From Acinetobacter ursingii DSM 16037 = CIP 107286 (GTDB lineage Bacteria > Pseudomonadota > Gammaproteobacteria > Pseudomonadales > Moraxellaceae), in the NCBI RefSeq assembly GCF_000368825.1, contig NZ_KB849717.1, forward strand, positions 728,792 through 792,791: a stretch of 64,000 nucleotides of DNA, written 5' to 3'. This document shows, piece by piece, positions 1 to 10,266 of this stretch (its first letter is position 1; each line of letters starts with the position of its first letter). The notes below the pieces were generated by a model, which was given only the letters and a program-made list of their open reading frames with translations, searched no databases and had not been told where the DNA came from. A program made the position numbers and the translations under genes.

Positions 1-3000
1 AAACCTGAATCAGTTAAACCTGTCTGGATCGTCTTTAATTGTTCTTCTGTCGCTGCACGACCTACGGTTGCAAAGTCCGAACTTGTCGTGGTTTTATTGG
101 TTAAGCCTGTAATTTGACCGGTGTTGCCATTAATCGTAACAGGACTTCCTCCAGTCGCAGGCCCGACTTTAACCACAGGCTCCAGACCAAACGTAATTTG
201 ATTATTTCCAGTATTGGTCACTTTAATATTAGTATCAGTTGCACTGAAATCAACATTTTCACCTAAGGCAATCGTATCCTTAGCGGCTGTATTTCCATTT
301 GAACTGACGGTAAAGCCTTTATCTATAATTCCTTTGATCTGACTACCATTTACAGCATCCATTGAAGTATCAGTGATTGCTCCAGCGCCAACATTGGTAA
401 TCTTATTGGTTCCCGCATTGATACCTGTCGCGCTGATACTTGGTGAATTTGGAATAGCCCCACCACTTGAATTAACAAACGTTAATCCCTTGCTATCAAT
501 CACTGTACCCGCGGCATTTACACTATTAAGTTTGATGTCTTTAGAAAGTTTGACCGTCAGTTTGTTGTTGGTGCTATCTGCAACGACACCAATATTATTA
601 TCGGTTAAATTTGTTGCGACAGATTCACCACCAACAATACTGAGCTGCTGACCCAATTTACGTTGAACATTTACACCCGCGTTATCCCCTGTGAAGGTAA
701 GTGGTGTCGCAAGTTGATCTTCCGTAGCTGCCCGTCCAGTTGTGTAATTATTTGGATCAAAGGTTTTATTGGTTAAACCAGTAATGGTTCCATTTTTACC
801 ATTGACACTAATAGTGGCGCCTCCAGACTGCCCCCCAATATTCACCACTTCGGCCAGTTTTAGATCAACATTTGTACCTGAATGGCTGACTGTAATATTT
901 TTATCACTATTGGAGAAATCTACTGTTGCGTCTGGCGCTACATTAGACTTGTTGGCTGTATCTTTATTGGTCGTGATGTTCCAACCTTTATTGGCTGTAT
1001 CATTCACCAGCTTTAACTGCTCTTCTGTCGCTGCTCGTCCTTGCGTTGCAAATCCAGATACAGTTAAAGTTTTATTGGTTAACCCAGTTAAAGTTCCTGT
1101 TGACCCACTAAGCACGACATTATTGGCAGCATTCTTTAATGTAATGCTATTTGCATCGATCGTATTACTGCTCGCACCTGCTGTCATTACAGTATTGGTC
1201 GATGTACTCACATTGCTATTATTGGAAGCATCTTTTATTTCCACTTTTCCATCTGTTAATTTAGTAGTTCCAACCGTTAAACTACCCGCATTGGTTAAAT
1301 TCACATCTTTCGCCAGTTTTAACTGCAAAGTATCGGAGCCATTGGCGACCACACCAATATTACCCTCGGTTAATGTACCACTTGCACCACCCGTAACTTT
1401 AAGCTGATCACCCAACTTACGATCAACTTTTGTACCACTATCACCAGCAAAGCTAAGTGGTTTTTGTACCTCTTCCTGTACTGCAAAGAGTTGACTACCG
1501 TTAACAGCATCAGTACTTGTAGCAGTCACACGACCAGCAGCAACATTGATAATTTGTCTTTCATTATCCTTTGTTCCAACACTGACAGTAGATAAACCTG
1601 CACCAGAACCTGCATAGTTATAATCCCGACCATTAATGGTGCTTTTCGTCGTTTGGTTATAATCACCTGATACCGAATTACTTCCTAAGGCTACAGCATT
1701 GGTATGATTATTATTAACCGTTGTATTACTACCTAATGCAATTGAATTTTCTGCATAAGCATTTGCATTTGTACCTGTAGCAATTGCATTTTTTGCATAT
1801 GCGGTTGCTGTTTTTCCAATGGCAATTGCCTGTTGAGCTTGAGAAACAGCACCATTACCCAGTGCCACTGCATCACTTGCAGAAGCCCGAGCCTGATTAC
1901 CAATTGCGGTACTATTTTCTGATGAAGCAGAAGCTCCAGTGCCTAAAGCCAGAGCATTGAGCGCAGAGGCATTTGCCGCTGTACCCATTGCATTTGCATC
2001 TTTTGCCTGAGCTTTTGCATTGTCACCTATTGCATTTGCACTTTGTCCCGATGATGATGCTTTATTCCCGATCGCTGTGGTATTTTCAGCGGATGAGGTG
2101 GCTTGTCTTCCGATAGAAATACCTTGTTCACCCTGAGTCAATGCTTCATTACCAATTGCAACGCCATTGTCCTGACTTACAATCGCCTTTCGACCAATTA
2201 CGATCGCTTGGTCTGAATTTTGTACTTCTGCATCACTACCAATGGCAATAGCGTAATTTGTTGTACTGCTCGTCGCATCAGTCTGAACATTTTTACCGAT
2301 CCCAATACTATCGATACCTTTGGTACTGACTAAAGTTCCTAAAGCGATATTGTTAATATCTGCCGTAGTATTTTCTTTACCGATAGCAATCGAACTTTCA
2401 CCTTTCGCTCGAGTTCCACTATTACCAATTGCAATACCATTTAAAGCCTCAGTACGAACGTTTGAACCTAAGGCAATACTATTTTCTGCAACAGCCGTAG
2501 TCCCAGTACTTGGACCAATAGCCACTGAATTATTTGCAATCGCTTGGTCACTTAACTTATTCGCTCCATCAGTGCTATTGATGGACACATATTTGACTGT
2601 GGCATCTTTCGCAAGCGCTTTGACCTGTCCTAAATTAACGGCTTGATCATCATTGGTCGCTGTCGCAACATTGTTGATGGTTGTTCCTTTTCCGCCATTC
2701 GGACCTAGATTAATTTCATTCTGACTTGAGTTCGTGTAAGTGACATAATAATCAGTAGGTAAAGGTCCGCCACCGCCACCACTAGCAGCAATTGCCGCGA
2801 CAATACTTCCGTAAGTTTTACCATTAATATCAATTTCACCAAATTTCCCATCGGTGGAACCTGTCAAACCCAATATAGAAGAAACGTCATTATGTAATTG
2901 AGTCAATTGGCTCACATTCACAGCGTCTGTTGGATTTCCCCCTGGCGCAACATTGGTAATTCTTCGAGTCGTTGTTCCGTTCCCAACCGAAACAACACTG

Positions 3001-3137
3001 TAACCAACCGTCGCAACATCTGGAATCGTATCAGAGACTAAATAGGCTTTCGTCGTCGAATTAGTACTAGCATCACTATTTATACCCAACGCAATGTTAT
3101 TGGCAGCTGCTTGGGTATTGGCACCGAGTGCAATACC
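1..3137 (-). CDS. Trimeric autotransporter adhesin, continuation after the frameshift (3' end outside window)
   Basis: This frame is open from 3137 to the left edge with no stop. It continues the adhesin begun at 4983, starting GIALGANTQAAANNIALG. It holds a second block of head repeats (roughly 1650-2560). Neck and stalk modules follow, marked by recurring GRAATEEQLK segments (near 35-63, 717-738 and 1014-1041) and GLTNKT motifs. Codon phase at the edge matches phase at 3137, so one frame change explains the whole 5 kb. No C-terminal beta-barrel anchor is present, so the gene extends beyond the window and exceeds 1650 codons. There is no start codon with a ribosome site for this half, so if the frameshift is real it is not translated on its own. 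Confidence 0.8.
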
Positions 3138-4983
3138 CTGTGCCCGTGACTTGAGCATTGTATCCCACAATGGTTGCATCGGTTCCCGAAGTGACTTTAG
3201 ACGAGTTTCCAACTACAACAGACTGGCTAGAGCTTTTGGTTTCTGAGCCTAGTGTCACTGAACGTGTAATGGCTCCTCCATTTGTATTACTATTGCGTCC
3301 AATGGAAATATTATCATCGCCATTAATGCCACTTCCCGCTGCAATCCCTATGGCAATATTACTATCCGAACTAGAATTGTTATCTGGAGATAAATTAGAA
3401 CCTGCGCCACTGCCAATGGCAATGTTTTGATTACCAACGACATTTTGTCCTGAATTTTTACCAATCGCGATATGTTCTACACGGTCAGTGGTTGAACCTT
3501 GTGATGATCCTACGCCTGCATTTTCACCAATGGCAATCCCAGAACTGGTGTCTGCAATTGCACCTTTACCAATTGCAATCGTATTGGAGCGAGAGGAAGA
3601 AGCCTGAGTGCCGATGGCTACCGCATTACTCGCTGACGCACTATTACGATCCCCAATTGCGATACTGGAACTACCATTTGCATTATTATTAGAACCTAAA
3701 GCGACACTCGAAGTCGCACTTGAACTATTCATTGAACCCAGAGCGACACTGGAATTTCCAGTTGCAAGATTCGAGGTTCCGAGTGCAAGACTGGCTTCTC
3801 CACCTGCCAGATTGGCACCACTACTCAGTAGTGCAATAAAAGCATTTCTTTGATCAGGTGTTACAGCAGTACCATTAATTTCGGTAATGGTATCTGGCGT
3901 TGAACCCGTCGCAGTCACAGGAATACCATCAATAGCAGTGAGTTGATTATTATTATTACTATCGTTAGTTAACACTGGCGTTCTAGGCTGACCAGTACTT
4001 GCACCAATGGCGGTACTGTATTTTCCTAAGGCAGCAGATTCTTTACCAATCGCGACGTTATTTTCCTGATAGGCAATCGATTTTTGACCAACGCTAATAC
4101 TACCAAGACCATTGGCTTGCGATGTATTGCCAACCGCTATTGAATTATGACCATTTGCAGTTGCTAAAGGTCCAATTGCGGTAGAGTCCTCACCTAAAGC
4201 ACTCGCATCAGCTTTGGTTGATTTTGTTCTAAAATACTGAATACCATCATAATTATTCCCAATCACCAGATTTTTAATCTGACCATAGTTGACCGCATCA
4301 CTATCAGCAGTACCATTGGCAAGTCCAGTGATTTTCTTATTATTTAAATTGGCACCATTATTTAAGTTGGCATTGCCTGTTACCGTCAGTGCTCCACCAA
4401 TGCTTGTATTACCTGTGGTGGTGAGCGTATTGAAATTCACATCATCCGCAGTTTTAACGGTATAAACGGTTTGTCCATTACTTCCAGTAGTTGAAGTTAC
4501 ATTAATATTTTTGCCTTGCACAACTTCCGTCTTTGCAGCTGTTACTTCTGCCTTGGAGGCTTTAGTAGCTAATCCTGTAGTTGCGTTATTTACTTGATTA
4601 TTCAAGTTATTAAAATCATTTTGAGAGGCTTTTCCATTTACTGTTGTTGTCAGATTATCTAAATCAGTTTGCGAAGCTTTGCTGGCCAAACCTGTAGTTG
4701 TATTATTAACTTTACTATTCAAATCATTGAGAGAGGCGCCACTATCGGTAGTCACATCCGAACCAGTAATCGTGCCGGTAGCTGTTATTTTACCTGCGAC
4801 ATTTAAATCTTCATTGATATCCTGTGAATGAGCTGAAACTGTAATAATCGCAGCAGTTGCAACCGCTACACTTCCTGCTATTTTTTTTACAGTTTTCGAT
4901 TTGCCTTTGGATTTAGCTAACTCAGAAACCGCAACCCAAGCTCCCAAAGAAGCGTTCCATATGACTCTGTATGCTTTGTTCAT
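3097..4983 (-). CDS. Trimeric autotransporter adhesin (YadA/Ata-like), N-terminal part up to a frameshift
   Basis: This is the N-terminal part of a giant surface adhesin of the trimeric autotransporter family. Residues 1-50 are an extended signal peptide region (ESPR: starts MNKAYRVIWNASLGAWVAVSE, then a lysine-rich stretch and a hydrophobic segment ending near SAHSQ). Residues of about 70-160 form a coiled-coil stalk with an internal VNNxTTGLAxKAS repeat. From about 260 onward come many 14-residue YadA-head repeats (AIG/ALG/SVG motifs). The reading frame ends at TAA 3097-3099 after a switch to non-head sequence (GYCTRCQYPSSC). The head repeat pattern continues in another frame from 3137 leftward, so the stop follows a frameshift and is not the natural C-terminus. 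Acts, when intact, in adhesion to host matrix or biofilm. Expression and current function are uncertain because of the shift. Confidence 0.85.
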   Translation of the reverse strand: MNKAYRVIWNASLGAWVAVSELAKSKGKSKTVKKIAGSVAVATAAIITVSAHSQDINEDLNVAGKITATGTITGSDVTTDSGASLNDLNSKVNNTTTGLASKASQTDLDNLTTTVNGKASQNDFNNLNNQVNNATTGLATKASKAEVTAAKTEVVQGKNINVTSTTGSNGQTVYTVKTADDVNFNTLTTTGNTSIGGALTVTGNANLNNGANLNNKKITGLANGTADSDAVNYGQIKNLVIGNNYDGIQYFRTKSTKADASALGEDSTAIGPLATANGHNSIAVGNTSQANGLGSISVGQKSIAYQENNVAIGKESAALGKYSTAIGASTGQPRTPVLTNDSNNNNQLTAIDGIPVTATGSTPDTITEINGTAVTPDQRNAFIALLSSGANLAGGEASLALGTSNLATGNSSVALGSMNSSSATSSVALGSNNNANGSSSIAIGDRNSASASNAVAIGTQASSSRSNTIAIGKGAIADTSSGIAIGENAGVGSSQGSTTDRVEHIAIGKNSGQNVVGNQNIAIGSGAGSNLSPDNNSSSDSNIAIGIAAGSGINGDDNISIGRNSNTNGGAITRSVTLGSETKSSSQSVVVGNSSKVTSGTDATIVGYNAQVTGTGYCTRCQYPSSCQ

Positions 4984-5294
4984 TATTTGTTACCGCCAGT
5001 AAAGTAAGTTATAGGATTTTTTGATTTTGGCTAAAGTCTACAACTAAAATAATGATAAGTACATCACACTAAAAATAATAAACTTGATTCAAATCAAATA
5101 TATTGTTAAGTTTTTATTTTTAATCCCTATATATAATTTAATATAATTAATAGGAAGTGTGGATTTTCTATTAAATTTTGTATTTAGACTTAATTTATTA
5201 GGTTAATTAAATTATTTTTTTGATAAAATTCATGTGAGATATTCTTTTAATTTTGTGTGTTTATTTGTTAGAGAGTTGGCATTTTGTAAAAAAT
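4984..5294. other. AT-rich intergenic region between adhesin and 5-FCL
   Basis: A stretch of 311 bp, very AT-rich, between the divergent adhesin and 5-formyltetrahydrofolate cyclo-ligase genes. It must hold both promoters. I looked for 6S RNA, which lies beside this gene in many gammaproteobacteria, and saw no long hairpin of that type. No ORF or terminator is evident. Confidence 0.5.
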
Positions 5295-5870
5295 ATGAAA
5301 AATCTTCGTAAAACTTTAGCTCGGAAGCGCAAACAGCTAAACAAATTTCAACAAAAGAACTCAGCTTCGGCGGCATTATTCTTTTTTAGAAAATTTTTAA
5401 TAATGACTCGTCATCAAAAAATCGGTCTTTACCTACATGCTTTTGGCGAAGTTCACACCCAACTTTTAATTGAAGAGTGTTATAAATTAAAAAAACAAGT
5501 TTATTTACCCATGATCTGTAATATGAATAATAAATTGGTCTGGGTAAAAGTGAGTCGCAATCAATATCATAATCAGCGTTTTTCTCATCATCCTTTAGGC
5601 ATGAAAGAACCCATGGCAAGTCGTGGTTATTCTGTGTCTCATCTTGATTTATTGGTGATGCCTTTAGTGGCCTGTGATCATCATGGAACCCGAATGGGAA
5701 TGGGCGGTGGTTTTTATGACCGCACATTGGCAATAGCCCCACATCAACCATTCCGTTTAGGTTTGGCTCACACGTTCCAATTGCTTGATCAAACCTTGCC
5801 CCGTCAAGCATGGGATCAGCCGTTGGATGCACTCCTCACACCTCATGGTATCTATCGTTTTAAGCGTTAA
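5295..5870 (+). CDS. 5-formyltetrahydrofolate cyclo-ligase family protein
   Basis: Converts 5-formyl-THF to 5,10-methenyl-THF with ATP, in cytosolic one-carbon metabolism. The family signature is clear: a basic N-terminus (MKNLRKTLARKRKQL), the motif LGMKEP in the middle, and the C-terminal MGMGGGFYDRTL nucleotide and substrate loop followed by LGLAH. The start is taken at ATG 5295 (191 residues, normal for the family). An upstream in-frame TTG at 5253 would add 14 residues without family support. Neither start has a strong Shine-Dalgarno sequence. It stands alone, 132 bp before lon. Confidence 0.85.
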   Translation: MKNLRKTLARKRKQLNKFQQKNSASAALFFFRKFLIMTRHQKIGLYLHAFGEVHTQLLIEECYKLKKQVYLPMICNMNNKLVWVKVSRNQYHNQRFSHHPLGMKEPMASRGYSVSHLDLLVMPLVACDHHGTRMGMGGGFYDRTLAIAPHQPFRLGLAHTFQLLDQTLPRQAWDQPLDALLTPHGIYRFKR

Positions 5871-6002
5871 ACCTTTCAGTATACTAATTCCGACTGATTT
5901 GCTTATTTTTTTGCATTTTCTATATGAATGCCCTTGTAATTTTTAAAATACACATCACTATAAAAAACATGGCAACATCGTTGTCACTCATTAGGAGTGC
6001 CC

Positions 6003-8429
6003 ATGTCTGAAAATATTATGAATGTAGAAACCTTAGAGCCTCAGGTTCCAAGTGTATTACCGCTTTTAGCGTTGCGTGATGTTGTGGTTTATCCACACAT
6101 GCAAATTGCGCTATTCGTGGGTCGTGAAAAATCGATCAATGCAGTGGATGTGGCTCGTAACAGTGACAATTTAGTATTTGTAGTTGCACAAAAAGATTCT
6201 CTTACTGAAGAAATTGATCACGACAACCTTTATCAATACGGTACTGTCGCGAAGATTGTGCAAGTTGTGAATCACGAAAATGATGAAAACTGTATTAAGG
6301 TCTTAATCGAAGGTCTTTACCGTTCAAAATTAACCAAAATTATTGATGAAGATAGCCATCTAACGGCCGAACATCAATTAAGTCCGATGACGGTTAATAT
6401 GGACAAACAAGATCAGGAAACTCGTTTGCAGGAGTTACGTACTTTATTTGCTCAATACGCAGAAGCAAAATTACGTAATGCCCGTGAACTGGTGACGGCT
6501 GCAAATAAAATCGACGACTTATTACAACTCATGTTTTTTGTCGCGACTCGTGTGCCTTTAAATATCGATGTAAAACAGAAATTTCTGGAACATGATGAGT
6601 TTGAAGCACATTTGCAAGAGCTAACAACCTATTTAACTCAACAATCTGCTGAACAACAAATCGAGCAAACCTTACATGACAATGTAAAACGCCAAATGGA
6701 AAAAAATCAGCGCGAATACTTTCTCAATGAAAAAATGAAAGTGATTCAGCGTGAGCTTTCCGATATGAATGGCGGTGCTGAAGATGACGTTGCTGAAATT
6801 GAAAAACGTCTGGTTGAAGCAGATTTACCTGAGCATGTTCGTAAAAAAGCCGAAGCGGAGTTTCGCAAGTTAAAAGCAATGCAACCTGCTTCGAGCGAAG
6901 CGGCTGTGGTGCGTAATTATCTTGAAGTGATTCTGGATACCCCATGGAATACTGCTAGCAAAGTCAGTATTAACCTGAAAAAAGCACAGGAAATACTGGA
7001 TACAGATCATTATGGTTTAGATGATGTCAAAGATCGTATTGTGGAATATCTTGCTGTGCAATCGCGTGTGAAAAAACTTCGTGGTCCAATTTTGTGTTTA
7101 GTTGGTCCTCCAGGTGTAGGTAAAACCTCACTGGGCGAGTCTATCGCAAAAGCTACAGGTCGCGAGTTTGTGCGTATGGCCTTGGGTGGTGTGCGTGACG
7201 AAGCTGAGATTCGTGGTCACCGTCGTACTTATATTGGTGCGATGCCGGGTAAAATTGTGCAGTCATTGACTAAAGTCGGCGTGAAGAATCCATTATTCTT
7301 GCTCGACGAAATTGATAAGATGGCACAGGATTATCGTGGTGATCCTGCTTCTGCCCTGCTCGAAGTTCTGGATCCATCACAAAACAGCAAGTTTAACGAT
7401 CACTATCTTGATCTTGATTTGGACTTATCAGAAGTGATGTTTATCTGTACAGCTAACAGCATGAATATTCCAGAAGCGCTGCTGGATCGTATGGAAGTCA
7501 TTCGCTTACCGGGTTATACCGAAGAAGAGAAAGTCAATATTGCTGAACGTTACCTCGTTCCAAAAGCAATTAAAGACAATGGCTTACGTAGCAGCGAATT
7601 GACCGTTCATGAAGAAGCAATTCGAGACATCGTTCGTCGCTACACACGTGAAGCGGGTGTGCGTAGTTTAGAGCGTGAAGTTTCTAAAATTGCACGTAAA
7701 GTGGTGAAAGAAGCGGTGAGCAAGAAGTCGAAAAACTTGCACATCGATGTCACTGGTGAAAATCTGCCAGATTACTTAGGTGCGCATAAATTTGACTACG
7801 GCATGGCTGAAGATGAAGCTCAAGTCGGTCGCGTCAATGGTTTGGCATGGACTTCGGTCGGTGGCGAGTTATTGACCATTGAAGTGGCAGCAGTTAAAGG
7901 TAAAGGTAAATTCATTACTACAGGTTCGCTTGGTGATGTAATGAAAGAATCGATTACCGCTGCGATGACCGTGGTTCGTACCCGTGCAGATGAACTGGGA
8001 ATCGAAGCTTCACGCTTTGAAGAAACTGATGTTCATGTTCACTTACCAGAAGGAGCAACACCAAAAGATGGTCCATCTGCTGGTTTAGCCCTAACGACTG
8101 CACTGGTTTCAGCATTTACGGGAATTCCAATCCGCGCTGATATTGCTATGACAGGTGAAACCTCTTTACGTGGTAATGCACTGCGTATTGGTGGCTTGAA
8201 AGAAAAACTTTTGGCAGCACACCGTGGTGGTATCAAACTGGTGTTTATCCCGCAAGATAATGTCCGTGATCTGGCTGAAATTCCAGATAATGTCAAAGAA
8301 GGTCTGGAAATTAAAGCCGTGAAAAGCATCGATGAGATTTTGCCGCTGGCTTTAACTGAACAACCTAAACCATTGGCAAAAACGCCGATCGTAAAACCAG
8401 TTGAAGAGTCAAAAGCTGCACGTCATTAA
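6003..8429 (+). CDS. lon: ATP-dependent protease Lon
   Basis: This is the cytosolic AAA+ serine protease that degrades misfolded and regulatory proteins. The order is: N-terminal substrate-binding domain (LPLLALRDVVVYPHM), helical linker, AAA+ module with Walker A GPPGVGKTS (around residue 362) and Walker B LFLLDEIDK, and the Lon protease domain. That domain has the catalytic Ser in PKDGPSAG (about 691) and the catalytic Lys in GGLKEKLLAA (about 734). The start is ATG 6003 because AGGAG at 5993-5997 lies 5 nt upstream. A GTG at 5997 overlaps that ribosome site. It has 808 residues, full length, and is monocistronic, with a strong terminator at 8450-8476. Confidence 0.97.
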   Translation: MSENIMNVETLEPQVPSVLPLLALRDVVVYPHMQIALFVGREKSINAVDVARNSDNLVFVVAQKDSLTEEIDHDNLYQYGTVAKIVQVVNHENDENCIKVLIEGLYRSKLTKIIDEDSHLTAEHQLSPMTVNMDKQDQETRLQELRTLFAQYAEAKLRNARELVTAANKIDDLLQLMFFVATRVPLNIDVKQKFLEHDEFEAHLQELTTYLTQQSAEQQIEQTLHDNVKRQMEKNQREYFLNEKMKVIQRELSDMNGGAEDDVAEIEKRLVEADLPEHVRKKAEAEFRKLKAMQPASSEAAVVRNYLEVILDTPWNTASKVSINLKKAQEILDTDHYGLDDVKDRIVEYLAVQSRVKKLRGPILCLVGPPGVGKTSLGESIAKATGREFVRMALGGVRDEAEIRGHRRTYIGAMPGKIVQSLTKVGVKNPLFLLDEIDKMAQDYRGDPASALLEVLDPSQNSKFNDHYLDLDLDLSEVMFICTANSMNIPEALLDRMEVIRLPGYTEEEKVNIAERYLVPKAIKDNGLRSSELTVHEEAIRDIVRRYTREAGVRSLEREVSKIARKVVKEAVSKKSKNLHIDVTGENLPDYLGAHKFDYGMAEDEAQVGRVNGLAWTSVGGELLTIEVAAVKGKGKFITTGSLGDVMKESITAAMTVVRTRADELGIEASRFEETDVHVHLPEGATPKDGPSAGLALTTALVSAFTGIPIRADIAMTGETSLRGNALRIGGLKEKLLAAHRGGIKLVFIPQDNVRDLAEIPDNVKEGLEIKAVKSIDEILPLALTEQPKPLAKTPIVKPVEESKAARH

Positions 8430-8449
8430 TCTCATACTATGTCAATCAA

Positions 8450-8476
8450 AAAGAGAGCTCAGGCTCTCTTTTTTAC
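8450..8476 (+). terminator. Rho-independent terminator of lon
   Basis: Perfect 9-bp stem AAAGAGAGC / GCTCTCTTT (8450-8458 and 8463-8471), 4-nt loop, followed by a run of T. It starts 20 bp after the lon stop. Confidence 0.85.
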
Positions 8477-8486
8477 ATTTATTAGG

Positions 8487-8514
8487 TTGAAAATTGATCA
8501 ATTAACCCCATAAT
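8487..8514 (+). promoter_or_regulatory. Sigma-70-like promoter of a candidate small RNA
   Basis: TTGAAA (8487-8492), 16-nt spacer, CATAAT (8509-8514): five of six matches in each box. It lies just after the lon terminator and predicts a start near 8521, with no coding sequence before the next terminator at 8591-8628. Confidence 0.5.
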
Positions 8515-8520
8515 AAAAGT

Positions 8521-8628
8521 AACAATTCATCATTTTCACTTGTTGAATTTAGTCTGGTCATCTGATTCTCCAGACAGATGACCTTTTAACCGCAGCCCCT
8601 TCACGCTTTTTGTGGGCTGCGTTTTTTT
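8521..8628 (+). ncRNA. Candidate intergenic small RNA between lon and rlmH
   Basis: A stretch of about 108 nt that looks like an independent RNA gene. A sigma-70-like promoter precedes it. It contains a perfect 9-bp hairpin GGTCATCTG / CAGATGACC (8556-8564 with 8575-8583, 10-nt loop). It ends with a textbook terminator, CGCAGCCC / GGGCTGCG (8591-8598 with 8614-8621) followed by seven T. There is no start codon with a ribosome site inside. lon already has its own terminator upstream, so this second terminator needs another transcript. I do not recognise a named Acinetobacter sRNA here. An alternative is a leader of rlmH ending in an attenuator. Confidence 0.5.
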
Positions 8629-8750
8629 AATGTACTTAGTTTTTTTGTCTAAGGCTTAATCATTCAAATAGATACAATCACAATCGACATGAAGCCCGCT
8701 AAGATCCTCGTTATACTTAGATTTGTTCGCATTGTGCATCGAGCCATATT

Positions 8751-9230
8751 ATGAAAATTCGCATCCTCACGATTGGTCAGAAAATGCCAGCTTGGGTACT
8801 CACGGGTTTTGAAGATTATTTCAAACGTATCCAACCTTTTGTGCAGACTCAAGTGATTGAGCTCCCAATGGCGAAACGTGGAAAAAATGATTCAGAAGCC
8901 GATATTTTAAAATATTGCCAAATTGAAGGTGAAAGTATTCTGAATTCACTCAAACCGAATGAAACTCTAATTGCACTGGAAGTTGGCGGACGGGAGCTAA
9001 GCACAGAAAAACTTGCAGAGACGATGAAGTCATGGATGCTGGAAGGCAATGATGTAGCTTTAGCCATTGGTGGTCCAGATGGATTATCTGATCAAGTCCG
9101 TCAAGCTGCTGCTTGGCATTGGTCTTTATCTAAACTCACCATGCCACACCCTTTGGTTCGGATTTTATTGATTGAGCAATTGTATCGAGCCATGAGCATC
9201 AACCACAATCATCCTTATCATCGCGCTTGA
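8751..9230 (+). CDS. rlmH: 23S rRNA pseudouridine-1915 N3-methyltransferase RlmH
   Basis: SPOUT-class methyltransferase that modifies pseudouridine 1915 in helix 69 of 23S rRNA on assembled ribosomes. It has 159 residues, the usual size. The C-terminal SPOUT signatures are present: AIGGPDGL (SAM-binding knot) and the terminal LLIEQLYRAMSINHNHPYHR. ATG 8751 gives the canonical KIRILTIG start. It lies downstream of the candidate sRNA and is probably transcribed from its own promoter. Confidence 0.95.
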   Translation: MKIRILTIGQKMPAWVLTGFEDYFKRIQPFVQTQVIELPMAKRGKNDSEADILKYCQIEGESILNSLKPNETLIALEVGGRELSTEKLAETMKSWMLEGNDVALAIGGPDGLSDQVRQAAAWHWSLSKLTMPHPLVRILLIEQLYRAMSINHNHPYHRA

Positions 9231-9311
9231 TGCATCGTTTGAGACAAAATTATCAAACTAAAACGTTATATGTTTGGCAAGATAAATTGATATTTGTATG
9301 AGGTAAACAGC

Positions 9312-10088
9312 ATGAATTTACAAACACTCCCCGGGCTATTTATCTCTCATGGTTCACCTATGCTTGCACTGGATCCTGAACAAGTCGGGCCAGCTTTACA
9401 CCGTTTGAGTTTTAATTTACCTAAACCTCAGGCGATTATCATCATGTCTGCACACTGGGAAAGTCAGTCTCTGGAAATCAGTACTTCAACGCGTCCACAA
9501 ACATGGCATGATTTTCGTGGCTTTCCCAAAGAACTCTATCAAATTCACTATCCCGCGCCAGGTCAACCAGAACTGGCTGAAGAAATCTTGAAATTACTGG
9601 CAGAACAGCATATTCCTGCTCATGCCAATAGTACTCGACCACGTGATCATGGAGTCTGGATGCCGTTATTGCATATGTATCCAGATGCAGATATTGCTGT
9701 GATTGAAATTTCATTGCCGATGAACATGAATGCAGATGAAATTTATCAAATTGGCAAAGTCCTTGCTCCGTTACGCGAACGCCAAATTCTCTTAATTGGT
9801 TCAGGCAGCATCACCCATAATTTGGCAGAATTATCATGGGATGGAAATGCTCAACATGTTCCCGAATGGGCTTCCTCTTTTCGTAATTATGTGGTCAATA
9901 AACTGACTCATCAAGATTATGATGCTGTGCTGAATTGGCCAGATATTCCATATGTTGAACGTAACCATCCCACTCTGGAACATTTTGCTCCATTATTTTT
10001 TGCGATGGGAACAGGCAATCGTTTTTCAATCGTTCATAGTAGTTTTTCTATGGGTGCGCTAGGCATGGATATTTATCGGTTTGACTAA
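9312..10088 (+). CDS. LigB-type extradiol ring-cleavage dioxygenase (DODA / YgiD family)
   Basis: Member of the class III extradiol dioxygenase family related to E. coli YgiD (4,5-DOPA extradiol dioxygenase). Metal-ligand and active-site motifs are visible: ISHGSPM near the N-terminus, MSAHWES, RDHGVWMPLLHMYP, and SGSITHNL. It has 258 residues from ATG 9312, chosen because AGGT lies 7 nt upstream. The longer version from 9294 has no support. The natural substrate is not indicated by the context, because neighbours are unrelated housekeeping genes. The family assignment is secure, the substrate is not. Confidence 0.88.
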   Translation: MNLQTLPGLFISHGSPMLALDPEQVGPALHRLSFNLPKPQAIIIMSAHWESQSLEISTSTRPQTWHDFRGFPKELYQIHYPAPGQPELAEEILKLLAEQHIPAHANSTRPRDHGVWMPLLHMYPDADIAVIEISLPMNMNADEIYQIGKVLAPLRERQILLIGSGSITHNLAELSWDGNAQHVPEWASSFRNYVVNKLTHQDYDAVLNWPDIPYVERNHPTLEHFAPLFFAMGTGNRFSIVHSSFSMGALGMDIYRFD

Positions 10089-10266
10089 CTTTGACGAATA
10101 GAACTCAGTCCTCTTTCTTAAATCTTGATGAATTTGACAGGATACTTGGTGTAGTCATTGTTGCAAAATAGATACAATCTGAAACTGAAAGCCTTCATTG
10201 TCCTTATTTTATTTCCCCAATAATCCATTAACATACAATCTGTTAAAGTAAATATTGTACACTTGC

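Noticed and set aside
373..3853. Plus-strand ORFs (for example 769-1407, 2320-2646, 3158-3430) over the adhesin
   Set aside because: They mirror the repetitive minus-strand adhesin, have biased hydrophobic repeats and no ribosome sites.
1650..4200. Short recurring sequences that could be mistaken for a CRISPR or tandem repeat array
   Set aside because: The periodicity is that of translated 14-residue head repeats. DNA copies are not identical and there are no unique spacers.
4984..5294. 6S RNA gene upstream of the cyclo-ligase gene
   Set aside because: Expected from other gammaproteobacteria, but the region is simply AT-rich with no long central-bubble hairpin.
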